From contig JAYFQX010000010.1 of NCBI GenBank assembly GCA_034926635.1, forward strand, positions 200,653 through 264,652: a stretch of 64,000 bases of DNA, read 5' to 3'. Under the pieces are notes generated by a model. The model was not told the DNA's origin. It was given only the letters and a program-made list of their open reading frames with translations, and searched no databases. A program made the translations under genes and the position numbers. Every line of letters begins with the position of its first letter. The first letter of the stretch is position 1. Below are positions 33,460 through 41,843 of this stretch, piece by piece. This DNA is from Christensenella sp034926635. GTDB lineage: Bacteria; Bacillota; Clostridia; Christensenellales; Christensenellaceae.

Positions 33460-34743
33460 ATGGCACAGGAAACGGAATGGTATAAACTGGATACGGCAGC
33501 AAAGCTATACCCGTCTATTTCACAGACGCATAACAACACGACTTTTCGGTTAATGTTGGAATTATATGAAGAAGTAGATAAAGACCACCTGCAGGAAGCT
33601 CTGGTTAAGATTATGCCGCGTTTTCCTTCTTTTGCGGTCACACTTCGCCGGGGAATGTTTTGGTATTACCTCGAACCCAACAGTGCGCTGCCGATTGTAA
33701 AAGAAGAGACAGGGTCTCCCTGCAAACGTCTGAAAGATTTCATCAACAATGGTTTTTTGTTTAACGTTATGTATTACAAGAAAAATGTCATTATGGAGTG
33801 TTTTCACGGACTTGCGGACGGTGCGGGAGCGATTGAATTTCTAAAAACCCTGATGTATGAATATTTTTGCCTCTGCGGTTATGATATGGATGCGGAGGGC
33901 ATGGTGCTGGATGCGGAAGGAAAAGTCCGCGTTGAGGAGTTGGAAAACAGTTTTGATACATACTATGATGCCCAGGGGACGGCAAATAAACTGATGCAGC
34001 CCCAGGCTTATCATATTATGGGAACCCCCAACGATGATAATGCCATTTTTTTGACGCACGGGATTTTGGATTTAAAAGAATTGCTTGCGCACGTTAAGAA
34101 AAAGGGTGTAACAGTTTCTGCTTATATTGCGGCGCTGCTCTTGTACTGTATTGCGAAAGACCAGATGCTCGAGCAGCATCCATCAAAAAAGCCAATCGTT
34201 ATTTCTGTCCCGATGGATCTGCGCAGCATGTTTCCGTCGGACACGCTGCGTAACTTTGTGTCTTTTGCGAATGTTGGCATGAAGGTGGAAGGGGAAATCA
34301 AATTTGACGATGTGCTCGCTGAAATATCGCGGCAGCTAAAAGAAGGGCTTTCTCGGGAAAAAATTTCTGCGAATATCAATAAAAACGTGGGATTTGAGAA
34401 AAATCCGTTTATTCGGATGACGCCGTTGTTTGTAAAAAATTTGGTGGTTTCCAGTAATTACAAGCTCTATGGCGAGGGCTGTTATACACTGGTTCTCTCT
34501 AACCTGCGTACGGCACAGTTTCCTAAAACTATGCAAAAGCATATCAAACAGGTTTATTATGCACTGGGCGTCAGCGAAATGAACCCGATGAATTGCGTTG
34601 TTGTATCCTATCAGGATAAAATGGTGATTACGCTTGACAGGGGAATCAAAGAAACAGGCATTATACGCAGATTTTTTGAGCATTTTTCCAAGGATCTTGG
34701 AATGCATGTGGAAATCAAAGGGAATGAATGGAGCGAAAAATGA
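33460..34743 (+). CDS. CoA-dependent acyltransferase/condensation-like protein
   Basis: 427 residues of the condensation/alcohol-acetyltransferase superfamily. The HxxxDG active-site motif is intact as H116-GLAD-G121. PIVISVPMDLRSMFPSDTLRNFVSFANVG resembles the DFGWG-side channel region of this fold. No carrier-protein or adenylation domain is nearby, so nonribosomal peptide synthesis is unlikely. It overlaps the next gene (ATGA) and forms a pair with that zinc-ribbon membrane protein, an arrangement I have seen in other Clostridia. Substrate unknown; an acyl transfer to an alcohol or lipid is plausible. Confidence 0.75.
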   Translation: MAQETEWYKLDTAAKLYPSISQTHNNTTFRLMLELYEEVDKDHLQEALVKIMPRFPSFAVTLRRGMFWYYLEPNSALPIVKEETGSPCKRLKDFINNGFLFNVMYYKKNVIMECFHGLADGAGAIEFLKTLMYEYFCLCGYDMDAEGMVLDAEGKVRVEELENSFDTYYDAQGTANKLMQPQAYHIMGTPNDDNAIFLTHGILDLKELLAHVKKKGVTVSAYIAALLLYCIAKDQMLEQHPSKKPIVISVPMDLRSMFPSDTLRNFVSFANVGMKVEGEIKFDDVLAEISRQLKEGLSREKISANINKNVGFEKNPFIRMTPLFVKNLVVSSNYKLYGEGCYTLVLSNLRTAQFPKTMQKHIKQVYYALGVSEMNPMNCVVVSYQDKMVITLDRGIKETGIIRRFFEHFSKDLGMHVEIKGNEWSEK

Positions 34744-35408
34744 ATTATTGTGACGAATGCCGCGTTTATGTGGACGATTGTTTGGAATATTGTCCGCTAT
34801 GTGGAAAAAAACTGACGGAACATCCGCGCGAAAATTTGTTGTATCCAAAAGTAGAACGAAAGCGGTATGTTGACCGCCACAGCCTCACAATGGATTATTT
34901 TTTGCTTGCCACCTTCGTTGTTATTACGTTATGTATTGCAATCAATATTTTTACATGGAACGGTCAGCCATGGTTTTTGGCGGTTGCTGCGCCGGTTCTG
35001 TATGCGTGGATTTTGATTAAAGTGACGATTTTGGGTGATCATTATGCAGGGCTAAAAGCTTTTTTACAGATGATAACATTGTTTGCGATGCTTTTTGCGT
35101 TTGATTATATCAGCGGTTTTAAAGGATGGTCTTATTCGTTTTTCCTACCGCTGATCTTATCGCTCGGGATTGCCTATATTGATTTTTATTCCTATTATCA
35201 TAAATCCAGATGGCGTGATAATTTAATGTATGCTATTCTATTTGTTGCATTGGGGCTGATTCCGATGATGTTATATTTTTTAGGCGTGCGGCAGAATTTT
35301 TTCCTGATGTGTCTTTCTACGTTTGCCAGCGCAATCACGGTGCTTGGAATGCTCCGTTTTGCATATCGCTATTTAAAGCTTGAAATGAGAAAACGTTTCC
35401 ATATGTAA
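34740..35408 (+). CDS. Zinc-ribbon membrane protein, DUF6320-like
   Basis: 222 residues. An N-terminal zinc ribbon (C4-X2-C7 and CPLCG near residue 22) is followed by about six transmembrane segments starting near residue 55. The C-terminus is basic. It overlaps the acyltransferase-like gene by 4 nt, so the two are translated together. No enzyme motif is visible; it may anchor or supply the acyltransferase. Confidence 0.7.
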   Translation: MNYCDECRVYVDDCLEYCPLCGKKLTEHPRENLLYPKVERKRYVDRHSLTMDYFLLATFVVITLCIAINIFTWNGQPWFLAVAAPVLYAWILIKVTILGDHYAGLKAFLQMITLFAMLFAFDYISGFKGWSYSFFLPLILSLGIAYIDFYSYYHKSRWRDNLMYAILFVALGLIPMMLYFLGVRQNFFLMCLSTFASAITVLGMLRFAYRYLKLEMRKRFHM

Positions 35409-35432
35409 AAATAACAGGAAGAGGGTGTCAAG

Positions 35433-35738
35433 ATGCTGAAGCACATTATTTTATGGAATTTAAAAAAAGAATTTTCGCAGGAGCAGCGGATTTTGCGTGC
35501 TGCCAATATTAAGCGTGAGCTGGAAAATTTAAAAGACCTGATTGATGAAATTATTGAAATCAAGGTGGTGATTGACCCGCTTCCGTCGGGAAATGCCGAT
35601 ATGATGCTGGTTAGCGCTTTTGCTGATTCGGATGCGCTGGAACGTTATCGTGTTCATCCAGAGCATGTGCGCGTTGGGCATGATTTTGTACGTCCGTCTG
35701 TTGAAAATCGGATGTGCATTGATTATCTGGAAGATTAA
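35433..35738 (+). CDS. Dabb (stress-responsive A/B barrel) protein
   Basis: 101 residues: MLKHIILWNLK at the start, with VVIDPLPSGNADMMLVSAFADSDALERYRVHPEHVRV and DYLED, the Dabb ferredoxin-like fold. Members are small dimers of varied function. AGGAAGAGGG precedes ATG 35433. The gene's terminator seems to be split by the IS that follows. Confidence 0.85.
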   Translation: MLKHIILWNLKKEFSQEQRILRAANIKRELENLKDLIDEIIEIKVVIDPLPSGNADMMLVSAFADSDALERYRVHPEHVRVGHDFVRPSVENRMCIDYLED

Positions 35739-35752
35739 AAAACGTGATATTA

Positions 35753-35766
35753 AAAAAGCCGCTTAT
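35753..35766 (+). other. Left half of an interrupted bidirectional terminator
   Basis: AAAAAAGCCGCTT here can pair with AAGCGCGGCCTTTT at 37075-37087, past the IS. The two halves would have formed a terminator between the convergent Dabb and leuB genes. Confidence 0.45.
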
Positions 35767-35827
35767 ATGAACAGCACCCCAATTGTTAGACAGTATGATA
35801 TACTAAAAAACAATTGGGGTGATTTTT

Positions 35828-36196
35828 GTGGCAAAAAGAAAACCAAACAAAAAATACACAGCAGAATATAAACAAGAAGTCATTGAAACGATGTATGCAG
35901 AGAAGCTCAGTTATCGAGAGGTAGCGCGCCAATTCGAAATAAGTGATCGTGGTATTATTCAAAAGTGGGAGCGTATCTATCTGGAAGAAGGTCCAGCAGG
36001 TCTTGCAGTTGAGCGTCGCGGCCGGGCCAGCGCTGCCAGTGGCGCGCAGAAGGGGCGTCCGCCAAGGTTACGTAAAAAGGTCGAGGAAGATTTACTCGCA
36101 GAGGTTCAGCGTTTACGTGCGGAGAATGACTACTTAAAAAACTTGCACGCCTTAGTATCGGAGAGAGTACAGCGCGAGAAAAAGCGCAAACAGTAA
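35828..36196 (+). CDS. IS3-family OrfA, helix-turn-helix
   Basis: 122 residues from GTG 35828 with GGGGTGA upstream. KKYTAEYKQEVIETMY, SYREVARQFEISDRGIIQKWERIY is the DNA-binding helix-turn-helix, followed by the basic linker and a leucine-zipper-like LRAENDYLKNLHALV. A canonical slippery heptamer A-AAA-AAC at 36136-36142 (LKN) should shift ribosomes to -1 to make the OrfAB transposase. Confidence 0.9.
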   Translation: MAKRKPNKKYTAEYKQEVIETMYAEKLSYREVARQFEISDRGIIQKWERIYLEEGPAGLAVERRGRASAASGAQKGRPPRLRKKVEEDLLAEVQRLRAENDYLKNLHALVSERVQREKKRKQ

Positions 36197-37031
36197 CGGA
36201 ACTAAGGCAAAAACACAAATTGGCTGTACTCCTCGAAGTGTCTGGGCTGGCACGTGCAACGTATTACTATCACTGCCAGCAGCTTGTATTACCCGACAAG
36301 TACCAAGAAGTGAAATTACAAATTACAACCGTTTATCACGAACATCGAGGTCGCTATGGATATCGTCGCATAACAAGCGAACTACGCAACCGAAACTAAG
36401 CATCAATCACAAGACCGTACAGCGGCTGATGCGGGAACTGGGACTTATCTGCCGTGTGCGAATGAAGAAGTATAAATCGTACAAAGGCGAGATAGGCAAA
36501 ACCTCACCAAACCTGCTGGAGCGCAATTTTGAAGCCGAGAAGCCCAATCAGAAATGGGTCGCTGATGTGACCGAATTTCATCTATTTGGGCAAAAGCTCT
36601 ATCTGTCTGCCATTCTCGACCTGTGTAGCAGAGACATTGTGAGTTACAGTATTTCGGACAGACCAGTGCTATCTATGGTGACAACAATGCTGGACAAGGC
36701 TTTTGCACAGATTCCAAAGGACACAAAGCTCATCCTGCATTCCGATCAAGGGTGGCAATACCAACATAAACACTATCATAAGATGCTGGTAAGCAAAGGC
36801 ATACGGCAAAGTATGAGCCGTAAGGGGAACTGTTTGGACAATGCGGTGATTGAAAATTTCTTTGGCATACTTAAGAGCGAGTTGTTGTACCTGCACGAAT
36901 TTGAGTCTATGGTACATTTCAAGACCGAGTTGATTGAGTATCTTGATTACTACAACAATCGCCGCGGTAAGGCAAAACTAAAGGGCTTGCCTCCTGCGCT
37001 TCACAGACGACAAGCCCTTATGGCTGCTTAA
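36193..37031 (+). pseudogene. IS3-family OrfB transposase, frameshifted
   Basis: The -1 frame reads TELRQKHKLAVLLEVSGLAR and continues through GRYGYRRITSELRNRN, then hits TAA at 36397-36399. The next frame resumes LSINHKTVQRLMRELGL. A single missing T after base 36396 restores the reading. Downstream the DDE residues are all visible: ADVTEFHLF, HSDQGWQY and a late E in NAVIENFFGILKSE. The element should be immobile unless supplied in trans, or the base is a sequence error. Confidence 0.85.
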
Positions 37032-37098
37032 TTCTAATTTCCTGTCTAACTTTTTGGGGTCACTTCACTCCTTGAAGCGCGGCCTTTTGTTTTTTTAT

Positions 37099-38163
37099 TT
37101 AAGCAAGTTTCGTAAGGATCAAGTCGCTCATTTCACGCGTAGAGAGTATCTTTTCACCGGCAGCTGCAATATCTGCCGTACGTGCGCCTTCGGCTAAAAC
37201 TGCCTTGACGGCTGTTTCGATAGCCTGCGCTTCTTTTTCTAAATCAAAAGAATATCGCAACAGCATGGCGCAGGAAAGAATCATGGCAATTGGGTTTGCT
37301 TTCCCGGTTCCGGCTATGTCGGGGGCGCTTCCATGAATGGGCTCAAACATCCCAAGTTTTGTGGAACCAAGGCTTGCAGAGGGCAGCATGCCAATGGAAC
37401 CGGTGATCATGCTGGCTTCGTCCGTCAGAATATCGCCGAATAAATTGCCTGTGACAATCACGTCAAACTGGCGAGGGTTACGCACGAGCTGCATGGCTGC
37501 GTTATCCACATACATATGGTTTAACGCAACGTCGGGATAATCCTTTGCAATGCGCAGCACGGTGTTTCGCCATAGGCGCGAGGTGGAAAGAACGTTTGCT
37601 TTGTCCACACTGGTCAGTTTGTGATCGCGTTTGCGTGCGGATTCAAATCCGAGCCGTACAATACGCTCTACTTCATAATCATGATAGTTCATCAAATCCG
37701 AAGAATAGGTGAGGTCATCGCCGCTTTTTTCGCCGAAATAAACGTCGCCTGTTAATTCGCGAAGGATCAGGATATCGAGGTTATCCCCTACGATTTCATC
37801 TTTTAAAGGACAAGCTGCCTTAAGCTCGTTATAGATAATAGCCGGGCGTAGGTTTGCAAACAGGCCAAGCTCACCACGCAGGCGAAGTAGTCCTTTTTCA
37901 GGGCGTTTATCAACAGGGAGGTTATCCCATTTTTCTCCGCCGACTGCTGCCAGCAGAACTGCGTCGCTCTTGCGGCAGATATCCAGTTGCTCTTCGGGCA
38001 GAGGGTCGCCGTACTTGTCAATGGCTGCACCACCTGCGGCTACATCGTGGAAAATGAACTCATGGCCGTAAAGGGAGCCGATACGCTTAAGGACGCGCAC
38101 TGCTTCTACCGAAATTTCAGGACCGATCCCATCTCCGGGGATTCTTGCAATCGTATATTCCAT
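37099..38163 (-). CDS. leuB: 3-isopropylmalate dehydrogenase
   Basis: 354 residues. IPGDGIGPEISVEA, LLRLRGELGLFANLRPA, ILRELTGDVYFGEKSG and the NAD loop GSAPDIAGTGKANPIA mark the leucine-pathway enzyme. Arg residues of the RLR motif and the catalytic Tyr/Lys region are present. It is alone here: no leuA, leuC or leuD is in the window. AAAGGTGAAAG precedes ATG 38163. The related tartrate or isocitrate enzymes are less likely given the ELTGDVYFG block. Confidence 0.93.
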   Translation of the reverse strand: MEYTIARIPGDGIGPEISVEAVRVLKRIGSLYGHEFIFHDVAAGGAAIDKYGDPLPEEQLDICRKSDAVLLAAVGGEKWDNLPVDKRPEKGLLRLRGELGLFANLRPAIIYNELKAACPLKDEIVGDNLDILILRELTGDVYFGEKSGDDLTYSSDLMNYHDYEVERIVRLGFESARKRDHKLTSVDKANVLSTSRLWRNTVLRIAKDYPDVALNHMYVDNAAMQLVRNPRQFDVIVTGNLFGDILTDEASMITGSIGMLPSASLGSTKLGMFEPIHGSAPDIAGTGKANPIAMILSCAMLLRYSFDLEKEAQAIETAVKAVLAEGARTADIAAAGEKILSTREMSDLILTKLA

Positions 38164-38254
38164 ATTCTTTCACCTTTCTAAAAAATAATACAATTTTATT
38201 ATATACTAAAAAGTAAAAGGACAAAAGAGGAAAAGCCACAGAGATGCCTTTATC

Positions 38255-38283
38255 TTTACAATTCGCGGGTTTTATGATATACT
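38255..38283 (+). promoter_or_regulatory. Promoter of the DegV gene
   Basis: TTTACA (38255-38260), 17-bp spacer, TATACT (38278-38283), about 60 nt before the start. Confidence 0.65.
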
Positions 38284-38342
38284 GATCACTCAATCAAAAC
38301 AATCTTATTTTTGCAATTATTATTGATACAGGGGGAGTAAAA

Positions 38343-39218
38343 ATGAACGATTATATCATTGCTTCTGTTTCTACGGCTGATCTTCCGCGAGAGTTTTTTG
38401 AAGAACATAATGTTCCGTTTATCAGTTATACTTATACGATGGACGGAAAGGTGTACGACGATGACTGCCGGGAATCCACGCGTCAAGAAACTTACCAAAA
38501 AATGCGCGCAGGCACATTCCTCAACACGGCTATGATCAATAAAGCTACTTATTATGACTTTTTTAAAAAGCTTATGTCTGAAGGAAAAAACGTAATTTTT
38601 CTCGATATGTCAAGACCTATGTCCAGCTCGTATATTTACGCAGAAGAAGCTGCCAAGCAAATTCAGGAAGAATTCCCGGATAAGCAGTTTTACGCGATGG
38701 ATACACGCTGTGTTTCCGGCGGGCTTGGCGTCCTGGTAGAAAACATGGTTTATCTCAAAGAAGAAGGAAAAAGCTTTGAAGAGGTGATTGAATGGGGAGA
38801 GAGCAATAAACTTAAGATCATGCACCATTTTACAGTGGACGATCTCAATTATTTAAAACGTGGCGGACGCGTCTCAAACGCATCGGCTATGGTAGGTTCG
38901 TTGCTTTCCATTAAGCCTGTTCTTTATGTCCCTGACGATGGAACGCTTACGGTTTCCAAAAAGGTACGCGGCAGGAAAGCCGCCTTGCGGCAGATGCAGG
39001 AAAACATCAAAAATGATCTTGTGGCGCCGGATGGACAAACAATCCGTATTTTAGGTGCGGATTGCTTAAAAGATGCGGAGTTGATGCGGGATTGGTTTTT
39101 GGAAGAATTTCCAACGCTTAAAGAAGTGATCATCACCAGTTTGGGTGTGATTATTGGTGCGCATTGCGGTCCGGGGTTGTTGACGATCTTCTATTTCGGG
39201 GATGCGCGCAAGGCGTAA
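38343..39218 (+). CDS. DegV family fatty-acid-binding protein
   Basis: 291 residues. ASVSTADLPREFFEEHNV, ISYTYTMDGKVYDDD, DMSRPMSSSYIYAEEAA, DTRCVSGGLGVLV, DLNYLKRGGRVSNASAMVGSLLSIKPVL and GAHCGPGLLTIFYFGD are the successive DegV blocks. The family binds fatty acids and in some species (FakB) presents them to FakA for phosphorylation; no fakA is in the window. GGGGGAG precedes ATG 38343. Confidence 0.93.
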   Translation: MNDYIIASVSTADLPREFFEEHNVPFISYTYTMDGKVYDDDCRESTRQETYQKMRAGTFLNTAMINKATYYDFFKKLMSEGKNVIFLDMSRPMSSSYIYAEEAAKQIQEEFPDKQFYAMDTRCVSGGLGVLVENMVYLKEEGKSFEEVIEWGESNKLKIMHHFTVDDLNYLKRGGRVSNASAMVGSLLSIKPVLYVPDDGTLTVSKKVRGRKAALRQMQENIKNDLVAPDGQTIRILGADCLKDAELMRDWFLEEFPTLKEVIITSLGVIIGAHCGPGLLTIFYFGDARKA

Positions 39219-39241
39219 TCCTTATAAGAGTATACGATAAA

Positions 39242-39270
39242 GGCAGCTGTTTTGTACGGCTGTCTTTTTT
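39242..39270 (+). terminator. Intrinsic terminator after the DegV gene
   Basis: GGCAGC and GCTGTC pair (one G-U) around TGTTTTGTACG, followed by six T. Confidence 0.75.
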
Positions 39271-39389
39271 GTAGGGCTTTATCAACAAAAAGTGCATCGA
39301 AGGAAAAAATATGGTAAGATAAGTTGAATGAAAATATGGAATGCGGGAAATTTTGCCCGCGTGGATTAAGACAACTTATGGGAGTAAAC

Positions 39390-40202
39390 ATGAAAACGGG
39401 AATGTCGACCGCCTGCTTTTTTTGCAGGGAATATAACGAGGAAGCCGTCCGCAAAATGGCAGGGATGGGAATTCGGGAGATTGAGTTGTTTTTTTCGGCG
39501 TATATGGAATACAAAAAAACATTTACGGATGAAATAAACAGGATATGTAATGGAGAAGGAATGACAGTGCGTTCCATTCATGCGCTGTGTACGCAATTTG
39601 AGCCGCAGCTTTTTTCGCGGCACGACCGGCAGAGGCAGGAGGCAATGGATACCTATCGGCACGTATTGGATGCGGCTGAAAACCTTGGTGCGGGGCTTTA
39701 TGTTTTCCATGGGGCGATGAGTTTAAAACATGCGTGTATGATGCACGTCAATTATGAATGGGCAGGGGAGTGTGTAACACCTCTTGCCGAGCAGGCTGCA
39801 GAGCGGGGGGTTAAACTCGCATATGAAAATGTGCATTGGTGTTGGTATAACAGACCGGGCTTTGCACAGTCGTTGCTCAAAAACACTGACAGCGATAACC
39901 TGTATTTTACGCTTGATATCAAGCAGGCGGCGCAGTCAGGCTATGCGGTGGAAGCGTTTTTGGATGATATGGGCAGCCGCCTTGCGCACGTACATTTGTG
40001 CGATTATACAAAGGATCCCAAAAAAGGGATCATGCCTTGCCTGCCCTTCTCTGGAGAGGTGAATTGGCAAGGCATGAAGCAAAAACTTCTTGATATGAGC
40101 TACAGCGGGGTGCTGATGCTGGAGGTATATCCGGGTGACTATAAAACCTATGAAGACCTCAAAGAAAATTATGACCAGACCGCCATGTTTTTCATGAAAT
40201 AG
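39390..40202 (+). CDS. Sugar-phosphate isomerase/epimerase-like TIM barrel
   Basis: 270 residues of the AP-endonuclease-2 superfamily. REIELFFSAYMEY, SIHALCTQFEPQLFS, LYVFHGAMS, LAYENVHWCWYNRP, YFTLDIKQAAQSG, HVHLCDYTKD and LMLEVYPGDY supply the usual metal ligands (E, D, H, E). The substrate is not predictable. GGGAG precedes ATG 39390; the frame is open further upstream without a ribosome site. Confidence 0.85.
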   Translation: MKTGMSTACFFCREYNEEAVRKMAGMGIREIELFFSAYMEYKKTFTDEINRICNGEGMTVRSIHALCTQFEPQLFSRHDRQRQEAMDTYRHVLDAAENLGAGLYVFHGAMSLKHACMMHVNYEWAGECVTPLAEQAAERGVKLAYENVHWCWYNRPGFAQSLLKNTDSDNLYFTLDIKQAAQSGYAVEAFLDDMGSRLAHVHLCDYTKDPKKGIMPCLPFSGEVNWQGMKQKLLDMSYSGVLMLEVYPGDYKTYEDLKENYDQTAMFFMK

Positions 40203-40212
40203 GGAAATAGTT

Positions 40213-40902
40213 TTATGCCGCGCTACGTGCCGCTTTCCAGACTTTTTGCTGCGCAACAGCTTGCGCTTTGGTACGGTCGAAGAAGTGGCGAAGCGCAGGG
40301 ATCAGTGATACTGCAATACAGATTGCACATTCAACACCGACGACTGTGCCGTTATATCCCAGCGAGTAAAGCCATGCGGGCATTCCTTCGGGTGCATACA
40401 TACCAAAGAAAATCCAGCCGGATAAAAATTGGCAGACAAATCTTGCGCCGCATCCGTAAAGGATACCTGGTATGATGTTTTTACGCGCGAATCCGGCAAG
40501 CGCCAGCAGTGAGAAGGACGCAAGGTAATCCAGCGCAAACTGCGGGAAAGATAGGAAAAACGGTTCTTGTACAAATTGCAGCACACCATAGCAAAGACCT
40601 GCAATAAAGCCTTTTTTAAACCCGTAAATATACGAAAAAGCAATCATAGGCAGCATGCTTGCCGGCGTAATGGAGCCGCCGTTTGGCATGGAAAAGAGTT
40701 TGATAAAACTCAAAAGGAAAGAAGCGCCAATACAAAGCGCTGCCGTAGTAATTTCTTTGGTCGTCCATTGGGATTTCGATGTAATTTCCCGACCACCGTT
40801 TGTTTTCTTGCGATAGACCAGATATCCGACCAAACCTACTGCGATGATAATTAGTACAATCACCAACGCAGGCATTGCCATTTCGGCAAAATCATCAAAC
40901 AT
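40213..40902 (-). CDS. thiT: Energy-coupled thiamine transporter ThiT
   Basis: 229 residues with about seven hydrophobic segments. TTKEITTAALCIGASFLLSFIKLFSMPNGGSITPASMLPM and the Trp/Tyr-rich end match the S component ThiT of ECF transporters. An extra N-terminal helix (about 8-30) precedes the family core. A TPP riboswitch upstream confirms thiamine as ligand. It needs the shared EcfA/A'/T module, not in this window. AGGGGG precedes ATG 40902. Confidence 0.95.
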   Translation of the reverse strand: MFDDFAEMAMPALVIVLIIIAVGLVGYLVYRKKTNGGREITSKSQWTTKEITTAALCIGASFLLSFIKLFSMPNGGSITPASMLPMIAFSYIYGFKKGFIAGLCYGVLQFVQEPFFLSFPQFALDYLASFSLLALAGFARKNIIPGILYGCGARFVCQFLSGWIFFGMYAPEGMPAWLYSLGYNGTVVGVECAICIAVSLIPALRHFFDRTKAQAVAQQKVWKAARSAA

Positions 40903-40955
40903 AGTAAAGTGCCCCCTAAATCAAATTGTTTTTCACCGAAGACACCGCTTAAAAA

Positions 40956-41072
40956 GAAAAACCCCTACAATCTGCAGGAGCCTCAGCCACATAAAAACAA
41001 CGCTTCCCTGCACACGAATTACCGTGACCGGTTCATAGGGTTATGATTCTCAGCCGTAGCTCCCCTAGCAGT
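40956..41072 (-). promoter_or_regulatory. TPP riboswitch with transcription terminator
   Basis: On the - strand from about 41070: GGGGAGCTACGGCTGAGAATC, ATAACCC, TGAACCGGTCACGGTAA and GTGCAGGGAAGCG are the THI-box elements. A hairpin (CTCCTGCA/TGTAGGGG, 40980-40962) and a T run follow, so TPP should terminate transcription of thiT. Confidence 0.95.
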
Positions 41073-41092
41073 GTATTCAATTTTATAATTTT

Positions 41093-41121
41093 ATGGTAGC
41101 CTCAATAAAGCTTGTTGTCAA
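41093..41121 (-). promoter_or_regulatory. thiT promoter
   Basis: On the - strand TTGACA (41121-41116), 17-bp spacer, TACCAT (41098-41093), placing the start just before the riboswitch. Confidence 0.7.
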
Positions 41122-41193
41122 GTCAAAAAGTTGGCTATGTGCAAATATGAAGCAAAAAAATGATATTTGGCGGACAGCTCTACGCAGCGTGGA

Positions 41194-41222
41194 TTGTATT
41201 TAGGTCTGCGGTATCGTATGAT
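41194..41222 (+). promoter_or_regulatory. Promoter of the XRE/zinc protein gene
   Basis: TTGTAT (41194-41199), 17-bp spacer, TATGAT (41217-41222), divergent from thiT. Confidence 0.6.
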
Positions 41223-41246
41223 GAGAATCATGCGGAGGTAAACAAA

Positions 41247-41831
41247 ATGGATTGCGAAAAAACCGGAAAATTAATTTTAAAGTTACGTAAGGAAAAAGGA
41301 TTGACGCAAAAACAGATGGCGGACGCCCTGCATATAAGCGATAAAGCGGTTTCTAAGTGGGAACGAGCGGCGGGCTGCCCCGATATATCGCTTTTGCCGG
41401 AGCTTTCGGAATTGTTTGGCGTGAATATTGAGCAAATATTGCTGGGAGATTTGAATTTAAGTGAAAAAGATGGAGGAAATATGAAGCGAATCCAATTTTT
41501 TATGTGCCCGGAGTGTGGAAATATCATCACAGCGACGGGAAATGCGGAAATTTCGTGCTGCGGACGAAGGCTTTCGGCCATGGCAGCGAAAAAAACGGAT
41601 GACGCGCATAGGCTTTGCGTTGAAGCAATAGAGGATGAGTACTATATTACATTTACACACGAAATGACCAAGCAGCATTTTATCAGTTTTGTGGCATATG
41701 TAAGTTTTGATCGCGTTTTAGTCGTGCGGCTGTACCCGGAGCAGGGCGGAGAGCTGCGCATTCCACAACTGCGGGGCGGGAAATTATATTGCGGATGCAG
41801 CAGAGACGGTCTTTGGGTACAGGAAAAATAA
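41247..41831 (+). CDS. XRE regulator with C-terminal cysteine-rich domain
   Basis: 194 residues. The N-terminal helix-turn-helix reads LRKEKGLTQKQMADALHISDKAVSKWERAAGCPDI. After a linker, MCPECGNIITATG with SCCGRRL gives a four-cysteine knuckle, then a beta-rich domain with GGELRIPQLRGGKLYCGC, reminiscent of desulfoferrodoxin-type folds. A metal- or redox-sensing role is plausible. CGGAGG precedes ATG 41247. Confidence 0.75.
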   Translation: MDCEKTGKLILKLRKEKGLTQKQMADALHISDKAVSKWERAAGCPDISLLPELSELFGVNIEQILLGDLNLSEKDGGNMKRIQFFMCPECGNIITATGNAEISCCGRRLSAMAAKKTDDAHRLCVEAIEDEYYITFTHEMTKQHFISFVAYVSFDRVLVVRLYPEQGGELRIPQLRGGKLYCGCSRDGLWVQEK

Positions 41832-41843
41832 CGCGCCGGACGG

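Larger units (their letters stand above)
35774..37062 (+). mobile_element. IS3-family (IS150 group) insertion sequence
   Basis: About 1.29 kb. Terminal inverted repeats are GCACCCCAATTGTTAGACAG (35774-35793) and, on the other strand, TGACCCCAAAAAGTTAGACAG-type (37042-37062), both ending TTAGACAG. It holds orfA and a frameshifted orfB. No clear target duplication is seen. A 13-bp palindrome CACCCCAATTGTT / AACAATTGGGGTG (35775-35787 and 35809-35821) brackets the presumed promoter at the left end. Confidence 0.88.

Noticed and set aside
36179..36187. AAAAAGC as the IS frameshift site
   Set aside because: It does not fit X-XXY-YYZ in frame; A-AAA-AAC at 36136-36142 does.
35771..37065. Target-site duplication of the IS
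   Set aside because: The three bases outside each end (ACA and CTT) do not match.
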